A DNA stretch of 22,201 bases from Candidatus Galligastranaerophilus intestinigallinarum. GTDB lineage: Bacteria > Cyanobacteriota > Vampirovibrionia > Gastranaerophilales > Gastranaerophilaceae. This document shows, piece by piece, positions 1 to 8,375 of the stretch. Within the stretch, counting starts at the first letter, position 1. Each line of letters starts with the position of its first letter. The position numbers were made by a program, and so were the translations under genes. The stretch is from the NCBI GenBank assembly GCA_018715855.1, contig DVKW01000222.1, positions 1-22,201 of the forward strand. Reading direction: 5' to 3'. The notes under the pieces were generated by a model, which worked only from the letters and a program-made list of their open reading frames with translations, was not told the origin of the DNA and searched no databases.

Positions 1-695
1 TATTGTTCACCTTTGTCTAATACCATCTGCAAGCAGCCCATGCCGATTATAATTCCCATAAGCCCCGGAATATCCACATGGATTTCTTTTTTCTTTGAAT
101 CGCCTTTTTTGTGCGAATCGGGGACAAAATATTTAACCAAGGGAATTGAAATTATTGAAAGCGGAATGTTTATAATAAAAACCCACTGCCAAGAATAATT
201 ATCCGTTAAATAGCCGCCAATTGCAGGCCCTGCAAGTGGCGCAAACATTGCGGCAAAACCAAATAAGCCCATTGCAACCGATTTTTTCTCGGGCGGAAAA
301 ACTTCCAATAAAACTTGCTGCGATAACGGCAACAAACAGCCGCTTCCAACCCCTTGAATTACCCTTGCAATTATAAGTAAATAAAGGTCATGCACCAAAA
401 TGCACATTAAGGCGCCAAGTGCAAACATAATTAAGCTGAAATATGCAACGTTTTTCTTTCCGTATATATTAACAACCCAGCCAAAAACAGGCAATGTAAC
501 GCCGGCTGCAATCATATAGGCAGTGATTACAGAATTTGTTTCATACGGCGTTGCAGCAAAATAGCCCGCAATGTGGTTTTGGCAAGTATTTGTGGCAGAC
601 GAAGCCACAAGGGAAATAAACCCGGGAAGCAAAATCACAAAAGCGGTTAAATATGGGTTAACACGATTTTCACTGTTCTTTGCTGCTTCTGTCAT
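1..695 (-). CDS. MFS drug exporter, DHA2 (EmrB/QacA) type, N-terminal part
   Basis: This is the N-terminal 231 residues of an inner-membrane proton-driven multidrug exporter; the gene runs off the left end of the window. The reading is my own translation of the minus strand from the ATG at 693-695. It begins MTEAAKNSENRVNPYLTAF, enters a first membrane helix, and carries the loop motif ARVIQGVGSG followed by LLPLSQQVLLEVFPPEK. The fifth-helix antiporter motif appears as APLAGPAIGGYLTDNYSWQW, followed by VFIINIPL. The last residues visible, LQMVLDKGEQ, match the region after helix 6 in 14-helix DHA2 exporters. A weak AGAAAAG sits about 12 nt upstream of the start. The gene lies 56 bp behind the AsmA-like gene in the same direction, with a possible promoter of its own between them. 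Family assignment is firm, but the substrate cannot be told. Confidence 0.9.
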   Translation of the reverse strand, partial: MTEAAKNSENRVNPYLTAFVILLPGFISLVASSATNTCQNHIAGYFAATPYETNSVITAYMIAAGVTLPVFGWVVNIYGKKNVAYFSLIMFALGALMCILVHDLYLLIIARVIQGVGSGCLLPLSQQVLLEVFPPEKKSVAMGLFGFAAMFAPLAGPAIGGYLTDNYSWQWVFIINIPLSIISIPLVKYFVPDSHKKGDSKKKEIHVDIPGLMGIIIGMGCLQMVLDKGEQ

Positions 696-720
696 AGTTG
701 TTATGCTTTTCTATTCATCT

Positions 721-729
721 AATATAGCA
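721..729 (-). promoter_or_regulatory. Extended -10 element before the MFS exporter
   Basis: On the minus strand the sequence reads TGCTATATT, an extended -10 (TGnTATAnT-like), with a predicted transcript start about 19 nt before the exporter ATG. I see no convincing -35 at 16-18 bp. Read-through from the AsmA-like gene is the alternative. Confidence 0.4.
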
Positions 730-751
730 CAAAAGAATTTTCGAAAAGGAA

Positions 752-3562
752 TTATTTAATTTTTTTAAGAGCCGATAAGAAATTATTTTTTTCAACATCC
801 CCATCAACTGTTGTTAAAAATATCTGGCTGTTTTCTTCATCTTCTTTTAATTTTGGAATAAGGGCAAGTTCTGCAGAATAATAATTTATATCATTCTTTG
901 TGCCGAATGAGCCGACATTAGCAAGGCTGTTTAAAGAAATACCCCTTAAAAAGCCCGTAAAGCCTTTGTTTTTATTTGAAAATTTTGTATAAATTCTAAG
1001 AGAAGCATCCCTTGTAACAAGGTCAAATCTGCCCATTGTAAGTGTTGCTAATTCAGGTGCAGTTGTTTTAATCATCATTCTGTTTACAACATTATTTTTA
1101 ATTGTAATGTCGCCCCAAATTCTGTCAAAGTTGCCTTCAGGAATATTTACAAGGTCAAAAATTGTAGATGGGCTAATCATAGCCATCGGGTTTCTGAAAA
1201 ATGAAACAAAATTGAGTGCATATTCAACAAGCCCCATTTTTTCAATCGTTCCGTTATCTATATCAAATTTTATTATACCGTTTAATTGAAGTGTTTCATC
1301 AGTGTTTATATCAATAATACCGCTTGCTAAGCCCGTAATTTCTCTTCTTAAATTTAAAAGTGCGCCTGCAACAATATCGGAATCTATTTTTCTTGCGCCC
1401 AAAATTACTCTGAATTTGTTTTCAACCAAATTGCATATAACTTTAGCCGATGAATGGCCTTTTGCAAAATCAAACCTGTTTGAAGATATATCTAAATTGC
1501 CGTTTCTATCCAGCGAAATTTTGGCTTTCAGGTTGCCAAATTCAATATCTTTATATTTTCCTTTAATTAAGTTAAATTCACCGTTTTTAATTTCAATTAA
1601 ATTTGGAACAAAAGCAGGAGCGGCTACATCGGTATCTTCAACCTTGTTTCCTTCTACAGCTTTTATAAATTCTTCTTCACTTTGTTCATTTTTTGTTGTT
1701 TTTTGGGAATTTGCCTGTGCAAGAAGAAGTTTTTCCAAATCGATATTATCTATTGTTAAATTAAAGTTATCAACAATTATCGGAAAAACAATGGAATTTG
1801 AAATTTGCCCTTTAAGGTCATATTTAGAACGTCTGAAATATCCGTTTGATGTGAAATTTAAATAGTTTCTGTCTGTTTGAAACTTACCTTCTTTTATAAA
1901 AAGCCTTTGAGATGGAATAATTACTTTATCAAAGGCTAAATTGCCTTTAAGTTTTGGGGTTTTGCCCCTGTTCAGCCACTTAATGCCGCCTGAAATTTGC
2001 CCTTTTTTAAAGGTTTTAGGGCCTGCAAAAATATTTAAAAATTCACTCGGTAATGGCTTTGGAATTTCAAATCCAAAATCTAAGATTTTAGAGTTGTTCA
2101 TAATATCAACATTGCCTTCCATTGTGATAATGGGGGTAATTTTACCTTTTGAATTTTTATCTATTTCTTTTGCAATGTAATATTTAAGGCTTTCAATGTT
2201 TAAAATATTGCCTTTTATGTGCATATCGCATTTAATGGCTCTGTCATAATGAAGGGGGCTAAAAGACATTCCTTCAATTAAAATGTCGTTTTCGGAATCA
2301 ATTTTTGCCATATAAATGATATCGATATTATTATATTTTGAATAAATTTCAATTCTTGTGCCTGCAGGTTTATCACCTGTCATTGTGGTTGTGCAGCCTA
2401 TTAATTTTGAAAGATAATTTCTTGTAAAATCATCTGTCATAACAGTGTTTATGGCAATTTTTGTGTCAACCGAATTGTAATAATCGGAAACTGTGCCATC
2501 TAAGGTTAATTTATTTTTTACATTTGAACCGTAGTGCCCGCCAAATTTTTTCAAAGTTATTAAACTTGGCTCTATTCTAATAATTCCGCCATTTACAAAA
2601 ACCGGTAAATCTGCCAAAGATTTTAATTTAAAAGAAGATTTATTAACTCTGACACCGCCTTTTAAGCCTTTGTTATCAAGCCTTATATAAAGGTCTGAAG
2701 TTCCCTTTATATCTTTTAGTTCTCTTATGATGTCAGAGCCGTTGTTTAAGAAAATATTCAATGCTAAAAGGTCTGCGCCGTCTTTAATTTGAAAACCTTT
2801 TGATTTTAAAATAAATGCGGATGAACCTTCATTTGATAAAGATTGAATTAAAATTTTAGATTTATTTATATATAAAGGGCAATTATCTGCAATTAAGGTT
2901 CTGTCTTTAATGTAGAATTTGTTGTTATCTGTAAACCTTATTTTGGTTTTTTCAGAACCGTTTTCAATTAAAATGTCAAAAATAAACCTTATATATTTTG
3001 GGTTTTTTTCGCTTTCAATTAAAAGGTTTTTACCGTTCAGGGTTAATTTTGCGCCATTAATAAGGTCTGATTTTATATTGCATTCATTTACAAAAAATAC
3101 GGAATCAAAAATGTTTATTTTAAAAGGAAGTTTTTCCTGTTTTTTCTTTTTGTCGTTTTGTTGCTGCGGGAAAATTTTGGCAAGTTTTGTTGCATCCAAT
3201 GAAATTTTATTCACCCCTAAGGCTTTGAATTTAAGCTCTTTTTTAAAAATCGGGTCAAAAGAAAAAGCAGTTAAAAATTTATCTATATCTAAAAGCTGTT
3301 CTTTTTCTTTTGTTATTGAAAGCTTATCAAAAGAAATAAAAATTTTAGGGGTTAAACTTGTTTTAATAACGGGGTTAACAATTTCTAAATTTGCCCCCGT
3401 TGTTTTTAAAACAATGTTTTTTGCCGTTGATATAAAAAATTTGCTTGTTAATACGGCAGGCAAAACAAAGATATATAAAATTAAAACCGTGCAAACAATG
3501 CCCCCTATGGAAGCTAAAATAATTTTTCTTTTTTTGGTTAATTGAAAAGGTTTATTTTCCAT
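752..3562 (-). CDS. AsmA-like envelope biogenesis protein
   Basis: This 936-residue protein has a short basic N-terminus (KKRK at 10-13) and one membrane anchor at about 14-36. A very long beta-rich extracytoplasmic body follows, with no catalytic motif. The C-terminal third carries the AsmA signature, with a segment resembling LQLNGIIKFDIDNGTIEKMG. It is followed by a TTAPELATLTMGRFDLVTRD stretch of the kind found in AsmA_2/AsmA-like C-terminal domains. A low-complexity charged insert (KKKKQEK, around residue 138) and an acidic QSEEEF segment lie between domains. AsmA and TamB relatives form hydrophobic grooves that help move phospholipids or assemble the outer membrane, so this organism probably has a diderm envelope; that role is inferred from the family. 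The gene has no Shine-Dalgarno. Its ATG sits 9 nt after a TGCTATTAT element shared with the divergent promoter region. Confidence 0.8.
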   Translation of the reverse strand: MENKPFQLTKKRKIILASIGGIVCTVLILYIFVLPAVLTSKFFISTAKNIVLKTTGANLEIVNPVIKTSLTPKIFISFDKLSITKEKEQLLDIDKFLTAFSFDPIFKKELKFKALGVNKISLDATKLAKIFPQQQNDKKKKQEKLPFKINIFDSVFFVNECNIKSDLINGAKLTLNGKNLLIESEKNPKYIRFIFDILIENGSEKTKIRFTDNNKFYIKDRTLIADNCPLYINKSKILIQSLSNEGSSAFILKSKGFQIKDGADLLALNIFLNNGSDIIRELKDIKGTSDLYIRLDNKGLKGGVRVNKSSFKLKSLADLPVFVNGGIIRIEPSLITLKKFGGHYGSNVKNKLTLDGTVSDYYNSVDTKIAINTVMTDDFTRNYLSKLIGCTTTMTGDKPAGTRIEIYSKYNNIDIIYMAKIDSENDILIEGMSFSPLHYDRAIKCDMHIKGNILNIESLKYYIAKEIDKNSKGKITPIITMEGNVDIMNNSKILDFGFEIPKPLPSEFLNIFAGPKTFKKGQISGGIKWLNRGKTPKLKGNLAFDKVIIPSQRLFIKEGKFQTDRNYLNFTSNGYFRRSKYDLKGQISNSIVFPIIVDNFNLTIDNIDLEKLLLAQANSQKTTKNEQSEEEFIKAVEGNKVEDTDVAAPAFVPNLIEIKNGEFNLIKGKYKDIEFGNLKAKISLDRNGNLDISSNRFDFAKGHSSAKVICNLVENKFRVILGARKIDSDIVAGALLNLRREITGLASGIIDINTDETLQLNGIIKFDIDNGTIEKMGLVEYALNFVSFFRNPMAMISPSTIFDLVNIPEGNFDRIWGDITIKNNVVNRMMIKTTAPELATLTMGRFDLVTRDASLRIYTKFSNKNKGFTGFLRGISLNSLANVGSFGTKNDINYYSAELALIPKLKEDEENSQIFLTTVDGDVEKNNFLSALKKIK

Positions 3563-3571
3563 AACAAAAAA

Positions 3572-3580
3572 ATAATAGCA
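3572..3580 (-). promoter_or_regulatory. Extended -10 of the AsmA-like gene
   Basis: The minus strand reads TGCTATTAT, an extended -10 element ending 9 nt before the gene's ATG (A at 3562). The transcript would therefore have almost no leader (0-4 nt). No -35 match is seen at the right spacing. Confidence 0.5.
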
Positions 3581-3591
3581 TAAAAATTTTA

Positions 3592-3600
3592 TGATATTAT
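3592..3600 (+). promoter_or_regulatory. Extended -10 of the WG-repeat gene
   Basis: TGATATTAT is an extended -10 whose last base lies 7 nt before the A of the ATG at 3607, so the predicted start of transcription is at or beside the start codon. It lies back to back with the opposing element at 3572-3580. The two promoters fit within 44 bp. Confidence 0.5.
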
Positions 3601-3606
3601 TTAATT

Positions 3607-4464
3607 ATGCAAAAGTTAATACTATTTTTCTTTATATTCCTGTTTTCAATCAATTCTTCTTTTGGGGTTGAAGTTTACCAAGAGAAAAATAAATTCGGGC
3701 TAAAAGAAAATGATAAAATTATTTTAGATGCAAAATATAAAAAGCTTGTTCGTTTGGGCGATAATTCTTTTATTGCACTAAAAGGCACAAGATATGGCCT
3801 TGTGGATAAAACGGGCAAAGTTTTGTTAGATTTTAAGTTTTCCCATGCAACAAGAATGCTTGGTAAATTTGTAAAATTGAAAAACGGCAAGGGCTATGGC
3901 TTGTATGATGAATTTGGCAACACAATAATTTCACAAGATAAAGATTCAATTGAGCTTTTATTTGGCGGAATGTTTCTTGTAAACAGAGATTATAAATATG
4001 GCGTTGTTGATTTGGAAGGCAAGCAGTTAATAGATTATGTTGCAGATGATATTTATATGCCAAAACCAAATATAATGAGGGTGAAATACAATAACGAATG
4101 GTATGAAATTGAACAAGTAACTGCAAGCACCCTAACTTTGCCGAGTGATGTTAAAAACATTAAAGAAAACGATGAATTTAAAATAACAAAATTAATTACA
4201 AGCCCTGTTGCTGCTTCAAAATATTCGCTTATAACAACTGCAGATTATTCAATTAAAATCTTTTCTTCAATTTCGCCTGCTTATGAAGCAACGATTGATG
4301 AATTAATGCTCTCTCAAGGGGCGGAAGCTGTTTCAATTTTTATGAAAATCGGCTGGCTGCCAAAATTTCCGATTGTGTATTTAAAAAATTATTTTAAAAT
4401 TTTAAGAAACCCTGCAAACGGGCCTTTATCTAAAATGAAGGAAGAAATTAAACAAGATTTATAA
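3607..4464 (+). CDS. Secreted WG-repeat protein
   Basis: This 285-residue protein has a Sec signal peptide (hydrophobic 4-17, probable cleavage near SFG-VE at 20/21). Four WG-type repeats of about 33-34 residues follow. They are marked by aromatic-Gly pairs at FG 30-31, YG 63-64, YG 97-98 and YG 131-132, each followed by L/V-x-D/E and a Gly-containing turn (DKTGK, DEFGN, DLEGK). WG repeats are beta-rich binding modules without known enzymatic activity, and the ligand is unknown. Residues 170-285 form a separate region with no family I recognise. No Shine-Dalgarno precedes the ATG, and a -10 element lies immediately upstream. The TAA (4462-4464) touches the stop codon of the convergent gene at 4465 with no base between. 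The export and repeat calls are solid; function is unknown. Confidence 0.8.
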   Translation: MQKLILFFFIFLFSINSSFGVEVYQEKNKFGLKENDKIILDAKYKKLVRLGDNSFIALKGTRYGLVDKTGKVLLDFKFSHATRMLGKFVKLKNGKGYGLYDEFGNTIISQDKDSIELLFGGMFLVNRDYKYGVVDLEGKQLIDYVADDIYMPKPNIMRVKYNNEWYEIEQVTASTLTLPSDVKNIKENDEFKITKLITSPVAASKYSLITTADYSIKIFSSISPAYEATIDELMLSQGAEAVSIFMKIGWLPKFPIVYLKNYFKILRNPANGPLSKMKEEIKQDL

Positions 4465-4995
4465 TTATTTTTCCTGTTTTATTGTAAAAGAAAATTTATC
4501 AAAGAATTTTATTTCTTTTATTTTGTAATTAATCGGGGCTGAATCGTTTTCAACTTTAAAATAAACGGATGACGTTTTAACTTTTATTTGATTTTTAAAT
4601 AAACAAGGAGCTGAAAATAAAAAACAAATTAAAAAAATCAAAATAAAAGGAAGTGTTTTTTGTTTTTGAAAAAGGGGCAAAATTGTAACTGTTTTTATTA
4701 CAAAAAAGCGGTTAAATATTGCAAAAAAGCCAACATACAAAAGAATAACGGCAAAAATATTTGATTTTATAAAAAAGCAATTTATAAAATTCAATATAAA
4801 GGCCGAAAACAAAAAGAAAAGCGAAGATTTTGAATAATTATAATTTTTAAAAATATTTGCAACAAAAGAAAAGAAAAAGAAAACAAAAAATGCCAAAACA
4901 AAATATGAAAGGTTCGTTTGAAAAAGGCCTATAAAAGTTTCTATATGAGATAGAATATGTAAAATTAAAAGAGAATAAAATTTAGCTAAAAACAT
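4465..4995 (-). CDS. Small membrane protein of unknown function
   Basis: This 176-residue protein is dominated by Phe, Ile and Leu. Hydrophobic segments fall at roughly 31-49, 58-77, 79-96 and 113-131, so four membrane helices are likely. A polar C-terminal domain of about 45 residues follows, rich in Lys and Phe and probably extracytoplasmic. I recognise no family. The start ATG follows the bioF stop by only 3 bp and has no Shine-Dalgarno of its own. It is therefore probably translated by reinitiation as the last gene of the LysM/AGCS/bioF unit. Its extreme Phe/AT content follows the base composition of the region. It could be an accessory membrane protein for the symporter, but nothing in the sequence shows that. 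Confidence 0.65.
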   Translation of the reverse strand: MFLAKFYSLLILHILSHIETFIGLFQTNLSYFVLAFFVFFFFSFVANIFKNYNYSKSSLFFLFSAFILNFINCFFIKSNIFAVILLYVGFFAIFNRFFVIKTVTILPLFQKQKTLPFILIFLICFLFSAPCLFKNQIKVKTSSVYFKVENDSAPINYKIKEIKFFDKFSFTIKQEK

Positions 4996-4998
4996 AAA

Positions 4999-6141
4999 TT
5001 AATTATACATAGAAATGATTTTTGAAAAAGAATCTATTTCATCTTTTGTAATAAACGGATTTAGAGAAATTCTTATTCTTGCGCTTCCTTTTTTAACTGT
5101 CGGGTATCTTATGGGTAAAACATAAAAGCCATTTTTAATTAATTCATTTGATACCATAACCGCCCTTTCGTTTTCACCTAAAATAACGGGAATAATATAG
5201 CTTTTAGATGGAGTATCGGGGAATTTTGAAAGAGTATAATTTGTTATATCAAAAAGTTTGTTTTGAAGTTTATCGGATGAAAAAATATAATTTTCTAAAA
5301 TAAATTTTGAAAATGAAACCATAACCTCAGGAAGCGCCGTTGAAAAAATGAAAGACCTTGCAAAATTAATTAAATAATTAATTAAAACTTTTTTGCCTGC
5401 GGCAAATGCGCCGTAAGAACCCACGGCTTTTCCGAATGTTCCCATAATAAGGTCAATTTCATTTGTTAAATTTAAACTGTGGCAAATGCCTTTTCCTTTT
5501 CCATAAACCCCGAAAGAATGGGCTTCATCTATAATTAAAATTGAATTAAATTTGTTTTTAAGTTCAACCAATTTTTTAATATCTGCAATGTCGCCATCCA
5601 TAGAAAACAAGGTTTCTGTGGATATAATTGCATTTTTATATTGGTTTCTGTATTTTTTAAGTTTATTTTCAAGGTCATCATAATCAAGATGGTTAAATGG
5701 AATTAATTTAGCCCCTGATAAATGAATGCCGTCTATTATACTTGCATGGTTTAATTTGTCTATAAAAACAACATCATCTCTGTTTAAAAGGGCGGAATAA
5801 ATTCCGACATTTGCGTGGTAGCCTGAATTAAAAAGAACTGCAGCCTCAACATTTAATTCTTCTTGAATTAAATTTTCAAGTTCAAAAAAGGGTTTGTTTG
5901 AACCGCTTAAAAGCCTTGCAGAGGGGTTTTCCAATTTTCCTTTGTAAGAAGATAAAAAATTATCTTTGATATTTTCATCAATGCTTATGCCTAAATAATC
6001 GTTAGATGATAAATTTAAAAGTTTTGAATTATTTAAAACTAAGAATTTGCCCTCTTGAACAAAATCTTTAAGATATCTGAAATTAGATTCCTTTTTTAAT
6101 TCTTCAAGCTTTTCTTCATAAAATTTAATTTGCGAAGTCAT
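4999..6141 (-). CDS. bioF: 8-amino-7-oxononanoate synthase (biotin synthesis)
   Basis: This PLP-dependent alpha-oxoamine synthase has 380 residues, the normal length. BioF condenses L-alanine with a pimeloyl thioester to give 8-amino-7-oxononanoate, the first step of biotin ring assembly, in the cytoplasm. Seen in sequence: SSNDYLG at 45-51, ARLLSG at 75-80, FNSGYHAN at 104-111, the PLP-stacking His in NHAS (His132), DEAHSFG at 205-211 (Asp205 and His208 contact PLP), and TFGKAVGSYGA with the Schiff-base Lys238. The C-terminal YPTVKKGSARIRISL segment is typical of BioF rather than of serine palmitoyltransferase or KBL, though an alternative acyl acceptor cannot be excluded. The start overlaps the last 17 bp of the AGCS symporter gene and has no clear Shine-Dalgarno, suggesting translational coupling. 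No other biotin gene is in the window. Confidence 0.88.
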   Translation of the reverse strand: MTSQIKFYEEKLEELKKESNFRYLKDFVQEGKFLVLNNSKLLNLSSNDYLGISIDENIKDNFLSSYKGKLENPSARLLSGSNKPFFELENLIQEELNVEAAVLFNSGYHANVGIYSALLNRDDVVFIDKLNHASIIDGIHLSGAKLIPFNHLDYDDLENKLKKYRNQYKNAIISTETLFSMDGDIADIKKLVELKNKFNSILIIDEAHSFGVYGKGKGICHSLNLTNEIDLIMGTFGKAVGSYGAFAAGKKVLINYLINFARSFIFSTALPEVMVSFSKFILENYIFSSDKLQNKLFDITNYTLSKFPDTPSKSYIIPVILGENERAVMVSNELIKNGFYVLPIRYPTVKKGSARIRISLNPFITKDEIDSFSKIISMYN

Positions 6142-7675
6142 CTTTAAACCAAGGTTCTATTAATTTGCTTTTAATATTGTGTTTTTTACAATATAAAATA
6201 AGGTCGGAACGAATTTCTTTTAACATAATAAAAATTGCAATTAAGTTTGGAAGAGCCATTGCAAGCATTGTGGCATCGGTGAAATCTACAACGCTGTTTA
6301 AATTCATGCTTGAACCTATTACAATAAAGCAGCAAAACATAATTTGATATGCTTTTATTCGCTTAAATCCTTCACCGAACATATAGCTCCAAGCTTTTTG
6401 CCCGTAATAAGCCCAAGAAATTATTGTTGAAATTGCAAATAAAACAATAACAATTGCCAAAATAAACGGGAAGAATGAAAAAACGGAAGCAAAAGCAGAT
6501 GATGTTAATTCAACACCTGTCATGCCATCCGTGTAATTTAAATATTGCCCTGTAATAACAATAACAAGTGCAGTCATGGAACAAATTACGGCCGTTACAA
6601 AAAACGGTTCTATTAAAGATACAAACCCTTGCGAAACGGGTTCTTTTGTTTTAACCGCAGCGTATGCAATTGGGGCAGAGCCAGAGCCTGCTTCATTTGA
6701 TTGAATAGACCTTCTCATAGACATAACAATTGTGCCTATAATGCCGCCTGTAACAGCATCCGGAAAAAAGGCCTGATGAATAATTGTCATAAAGCAGTTT
6801 GGAATATTTTGAAAATTAACTACAATTATAATTAATGCAGATAAAATGTATAAGCCGCACATTGCAGGAACAATTTTTGATGTAACGTTTGCAATGCTTT
6901 TAATGCCGCCGACAATTGTAAGGCCTACCAAAATTGCAACAATTAAACCAAAAACCCAAGCGTGAGCTTCAAAAAAGCTGTTTGCGCCACCTGTAATACT
7001 TATCATTTGCCTTGTTGCTTGGTTTACCTGAAGCATGCAGCCGCCGCCAAGAGCACCGGGCACGCACATTATTGCAAAAAATAATGCCATTGGCTGCCCA
7101 AGCCATCTTAAACCTTTTCTTGTAAGGCCGTGAGCTATATAAAACATAGGGCCGCCCGAAACTGAGCCGTCTGCGTTAAATCTTCTGTATTTAAGAGCTA
7201 AGGTTACTTCGCAGAATTTTAAAGCCATTGCAAAAATGGCACCCACACACATCCAAAACATAGCCCCGGGGCCGCCTACAGAAATTGCAATTGCAACACC
7301 TGCAATGCTCCCTAAGCCGACTGTGCCCGAAAGTGCAGTTGCAAGAGCACCCAAAGAAGAAACTTCACCGTCTTTATCATTTTTTGATTCGTTAAATTCC
7401 GGTTTTCTTCCAAAAATTTGCTTTAGGGAATATTTAAAACCCCAAATGCCAATTCCCCTTAAATAAAATGTGCAAATAATGCTTGCTGCAATTAAAAGTA
7501 AGATTAATAAAGGAACTTTTGCTTCGCCTATATTGATTGAAAAGAACACAACTTTTGAAAATGCGTCTGAAAACGGCGCAAAATATCTATCAATTTGTTC
7601 ATCAACGCTTGCAGCGCTTGCAGTTTGCGCTAGTGCACACAACAAGGCAAAACAAGCCAAAAGTGCAGTCGGCAT
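6125..7675 (-). CDS. Sodium:alanine/glycine symporter (AGCS family)
   Basis: This 516-residue inner-membrane protein belongs to the AGCS family (TC 2.A.25), which imports Ala or Gly with sodium. It starts with a cleavable-looking hydrophobic segment (1-22), an amphipathic stretch, then about 11 membrane helices. Family motifs are present: GTVGLGSIAGVAIA (117-130), GGPGAMFWM (134-142), SGGPMFYI (173-180) and SNEAGSGSAP (326-335). Where many members have GN(I/L)AGVA, position 123 is Ser. The start is supported by a strong AGGAAGAAGG upstream (spacing 4-6). It lies 52 bp behind the LysM gene with no terminator seen, so they may share a transcript. Its 3' end overlaps bioF by 17 bp. Alanine is a BioF substrate, so this is a plausible supply-and-use pair, but the transported amino acid is inferred from the family. 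Confidence 0.92.
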   Translation of the reverse strand: MPTALLACFALLCALAQTASAASVDEQIDRYFAPFSDAFSKVVFFSINIGEAKVPLLILLLIAASIICTFYLRGIGIWGFKYSLKQIFGRKPEFNESKNDKDGEVSSLGALATALSGTVGLGSIAGVAIAISVGGPGAMFWMCVGAIFAMALKFCEVTLALKYRRFNADGSVSGGPMFYIAHGLTRKGLRWLGQPMALFFAIMCVPGALGGGCMLQVNQATRQMISITGGANSFFEAHAWVFGLIVAILVGLTIVGGIKSIANVTSKIVPAMCGLYILSALIIIVVNFQNIPNCFMTIIHQAFFPDAVTGGIIGTIVMSMRRSIQSNEAGSGSAPIAYAAVKTKEPVSQGFVSLIEPFFVTAVICSMTALVIVITGQYLNYTDGMTGVELTSSAFASVFSFFPFILAIVIVLFAISTIISWAYYGQKAWSYMFGEGFKRIKAYQIMFCCFIVIGSSMNLNSVVDFTDATMLAMALPNLIAIFIMLKEIRSDLILYCKKHNIKSKLIEPWFKDDFAN

Positions 7676-7727
7676 AAATCCTTCTTCCTCTTTACTATTC
7701 TTTAATATGCGTAATTTAAAAGATGAA

Positions 7728-8291
7728 TTAATCCAACGGAATTATTAAAACTTGCCCGATTTGGATTGTTGTTTCATCTTTTATGTTGTTAAGCTGCATT
7801 ATACGGTTAATTTTTTCCATATCATACTTGCCATAAAATCTATATGCGATTTTATCCAAAGTATCGCCGGCTTTAACCGTATATTTTTCTTCAACTGAAG
7901 AAGTGTTTGATGTGGCTTCTTCGTTTGTTGAAGAAGGAACAATTGAAACAGGTGTATCATTTGTTTCCAGTTTTATTGTTTGCTGTTTAAATTCGGGCTT
8001 TTGAACATCCGAATACATAGAAAGCCCGATTATAACGGCAATACCAAGAGCAAATAAAAGCCCTAAAACAAAGCCTATGCCTGCATAAACAACAGGGGCT
8101 TTTGCTTTTGATTTTGATTGAACGCTTTTTTCAAAATCTCTCCACAAAACATCAAGTTCGGGTTTTCTTTGAAATTTCATATATTGATTAACGTCAGAAA
8201 CCGAGCTGTTGTAACTTTGGGGCTTAACATTTTCAATCATCGCCATTCTTTCTCTTGAAAGATTAGATCTGTGTAATGTGGAACTTTTCAT
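7728..8291 (-). CDS. Membrane-anchored LysM protein
   Basis: This 187-residue bitopic membrane protein has a cytoplasmic N-terminal region of about 65 residues containing a basic SKSKAKAP stretch. One membrane helix follows (66-92), then a Ser/Thr/Glu-rich linker. A single C-terminal LysM domain (137-186) reads YTVKAGDTLDKIAYRFYGK, then LNNI, ending IQIGQVLIIP. LysM binds the N-acetylglucosamine backbone of peptidoglycan, so the protein probably ties the inner membrane to the wall; no hydrolase domain is attached. Internal Met16 and Met18 are possible later starts. I keep the first ATG, with AGGAAGG 11 nt upstream, because the promoter places the transcript start about 20 nt before it. It is the first gene after a good promoter and leads the symporter/bioF unit. 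Confidence 0.82.
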   Translation of the reverse strand: MKSSTLHRSNLSRERMAMIENVKPQSYNSSVSDVNQYMKFQRKPELDVLWRDFEKSVQSKSKAKAPVVYAGIGFVLGLLFALGIAVIIGLSMYSDVQKPEFKQQTIKLETNDTPVSIVPSSTNEEATSNTSSVEEKYTVKAGDTLDKIAYRFYGKYDMEKINRIMQLNNIKDETTIQIGQVLIIPLD

Positions 8292-8317
8292 ATTGCCAAT
8301 ATCCTTCCTATTGTTTC

Positions 8318-8346
8318 ATACTAATTTAAACATTTGAAGATGGCAA
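8318..8346 (-). promoter_or_regulatory. Sigma70-type promoter of the LysM/symporter/bioF unit
   Basis: On the minus strand, TTGCCA (8341-8346) and TAGTAT (8318-8323) are separated by exactly 17 bp. The predicted start near 8311 leaves a leader of about 20 nt with an AGGAAGG ribosome site. It lies between the HTH gene stop and the LysM start, so this unit can be expressed independently of the HTH gene. Confidence 0.65.
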
Positions 8347-8375
8347 GAAAATTAACTTTTTGTCATTAAGAAATA

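Noticed and set aside
1302..1865. Plus-strand open frame of 187 codons
   Set aside because: It lies entirely inside the AsmA-like gene on the other strand, has no ribosome site and has no protein-like motifs; it is an antisense shadow.
2919..3545. Plus-strand open frame of 208 codons
   Set aside because: Antisense to the N-terminal half of the AsmA-like gene. Its Phe/Ser/Lys-rich composition is what antisense of AT-rich coding sequence gives.
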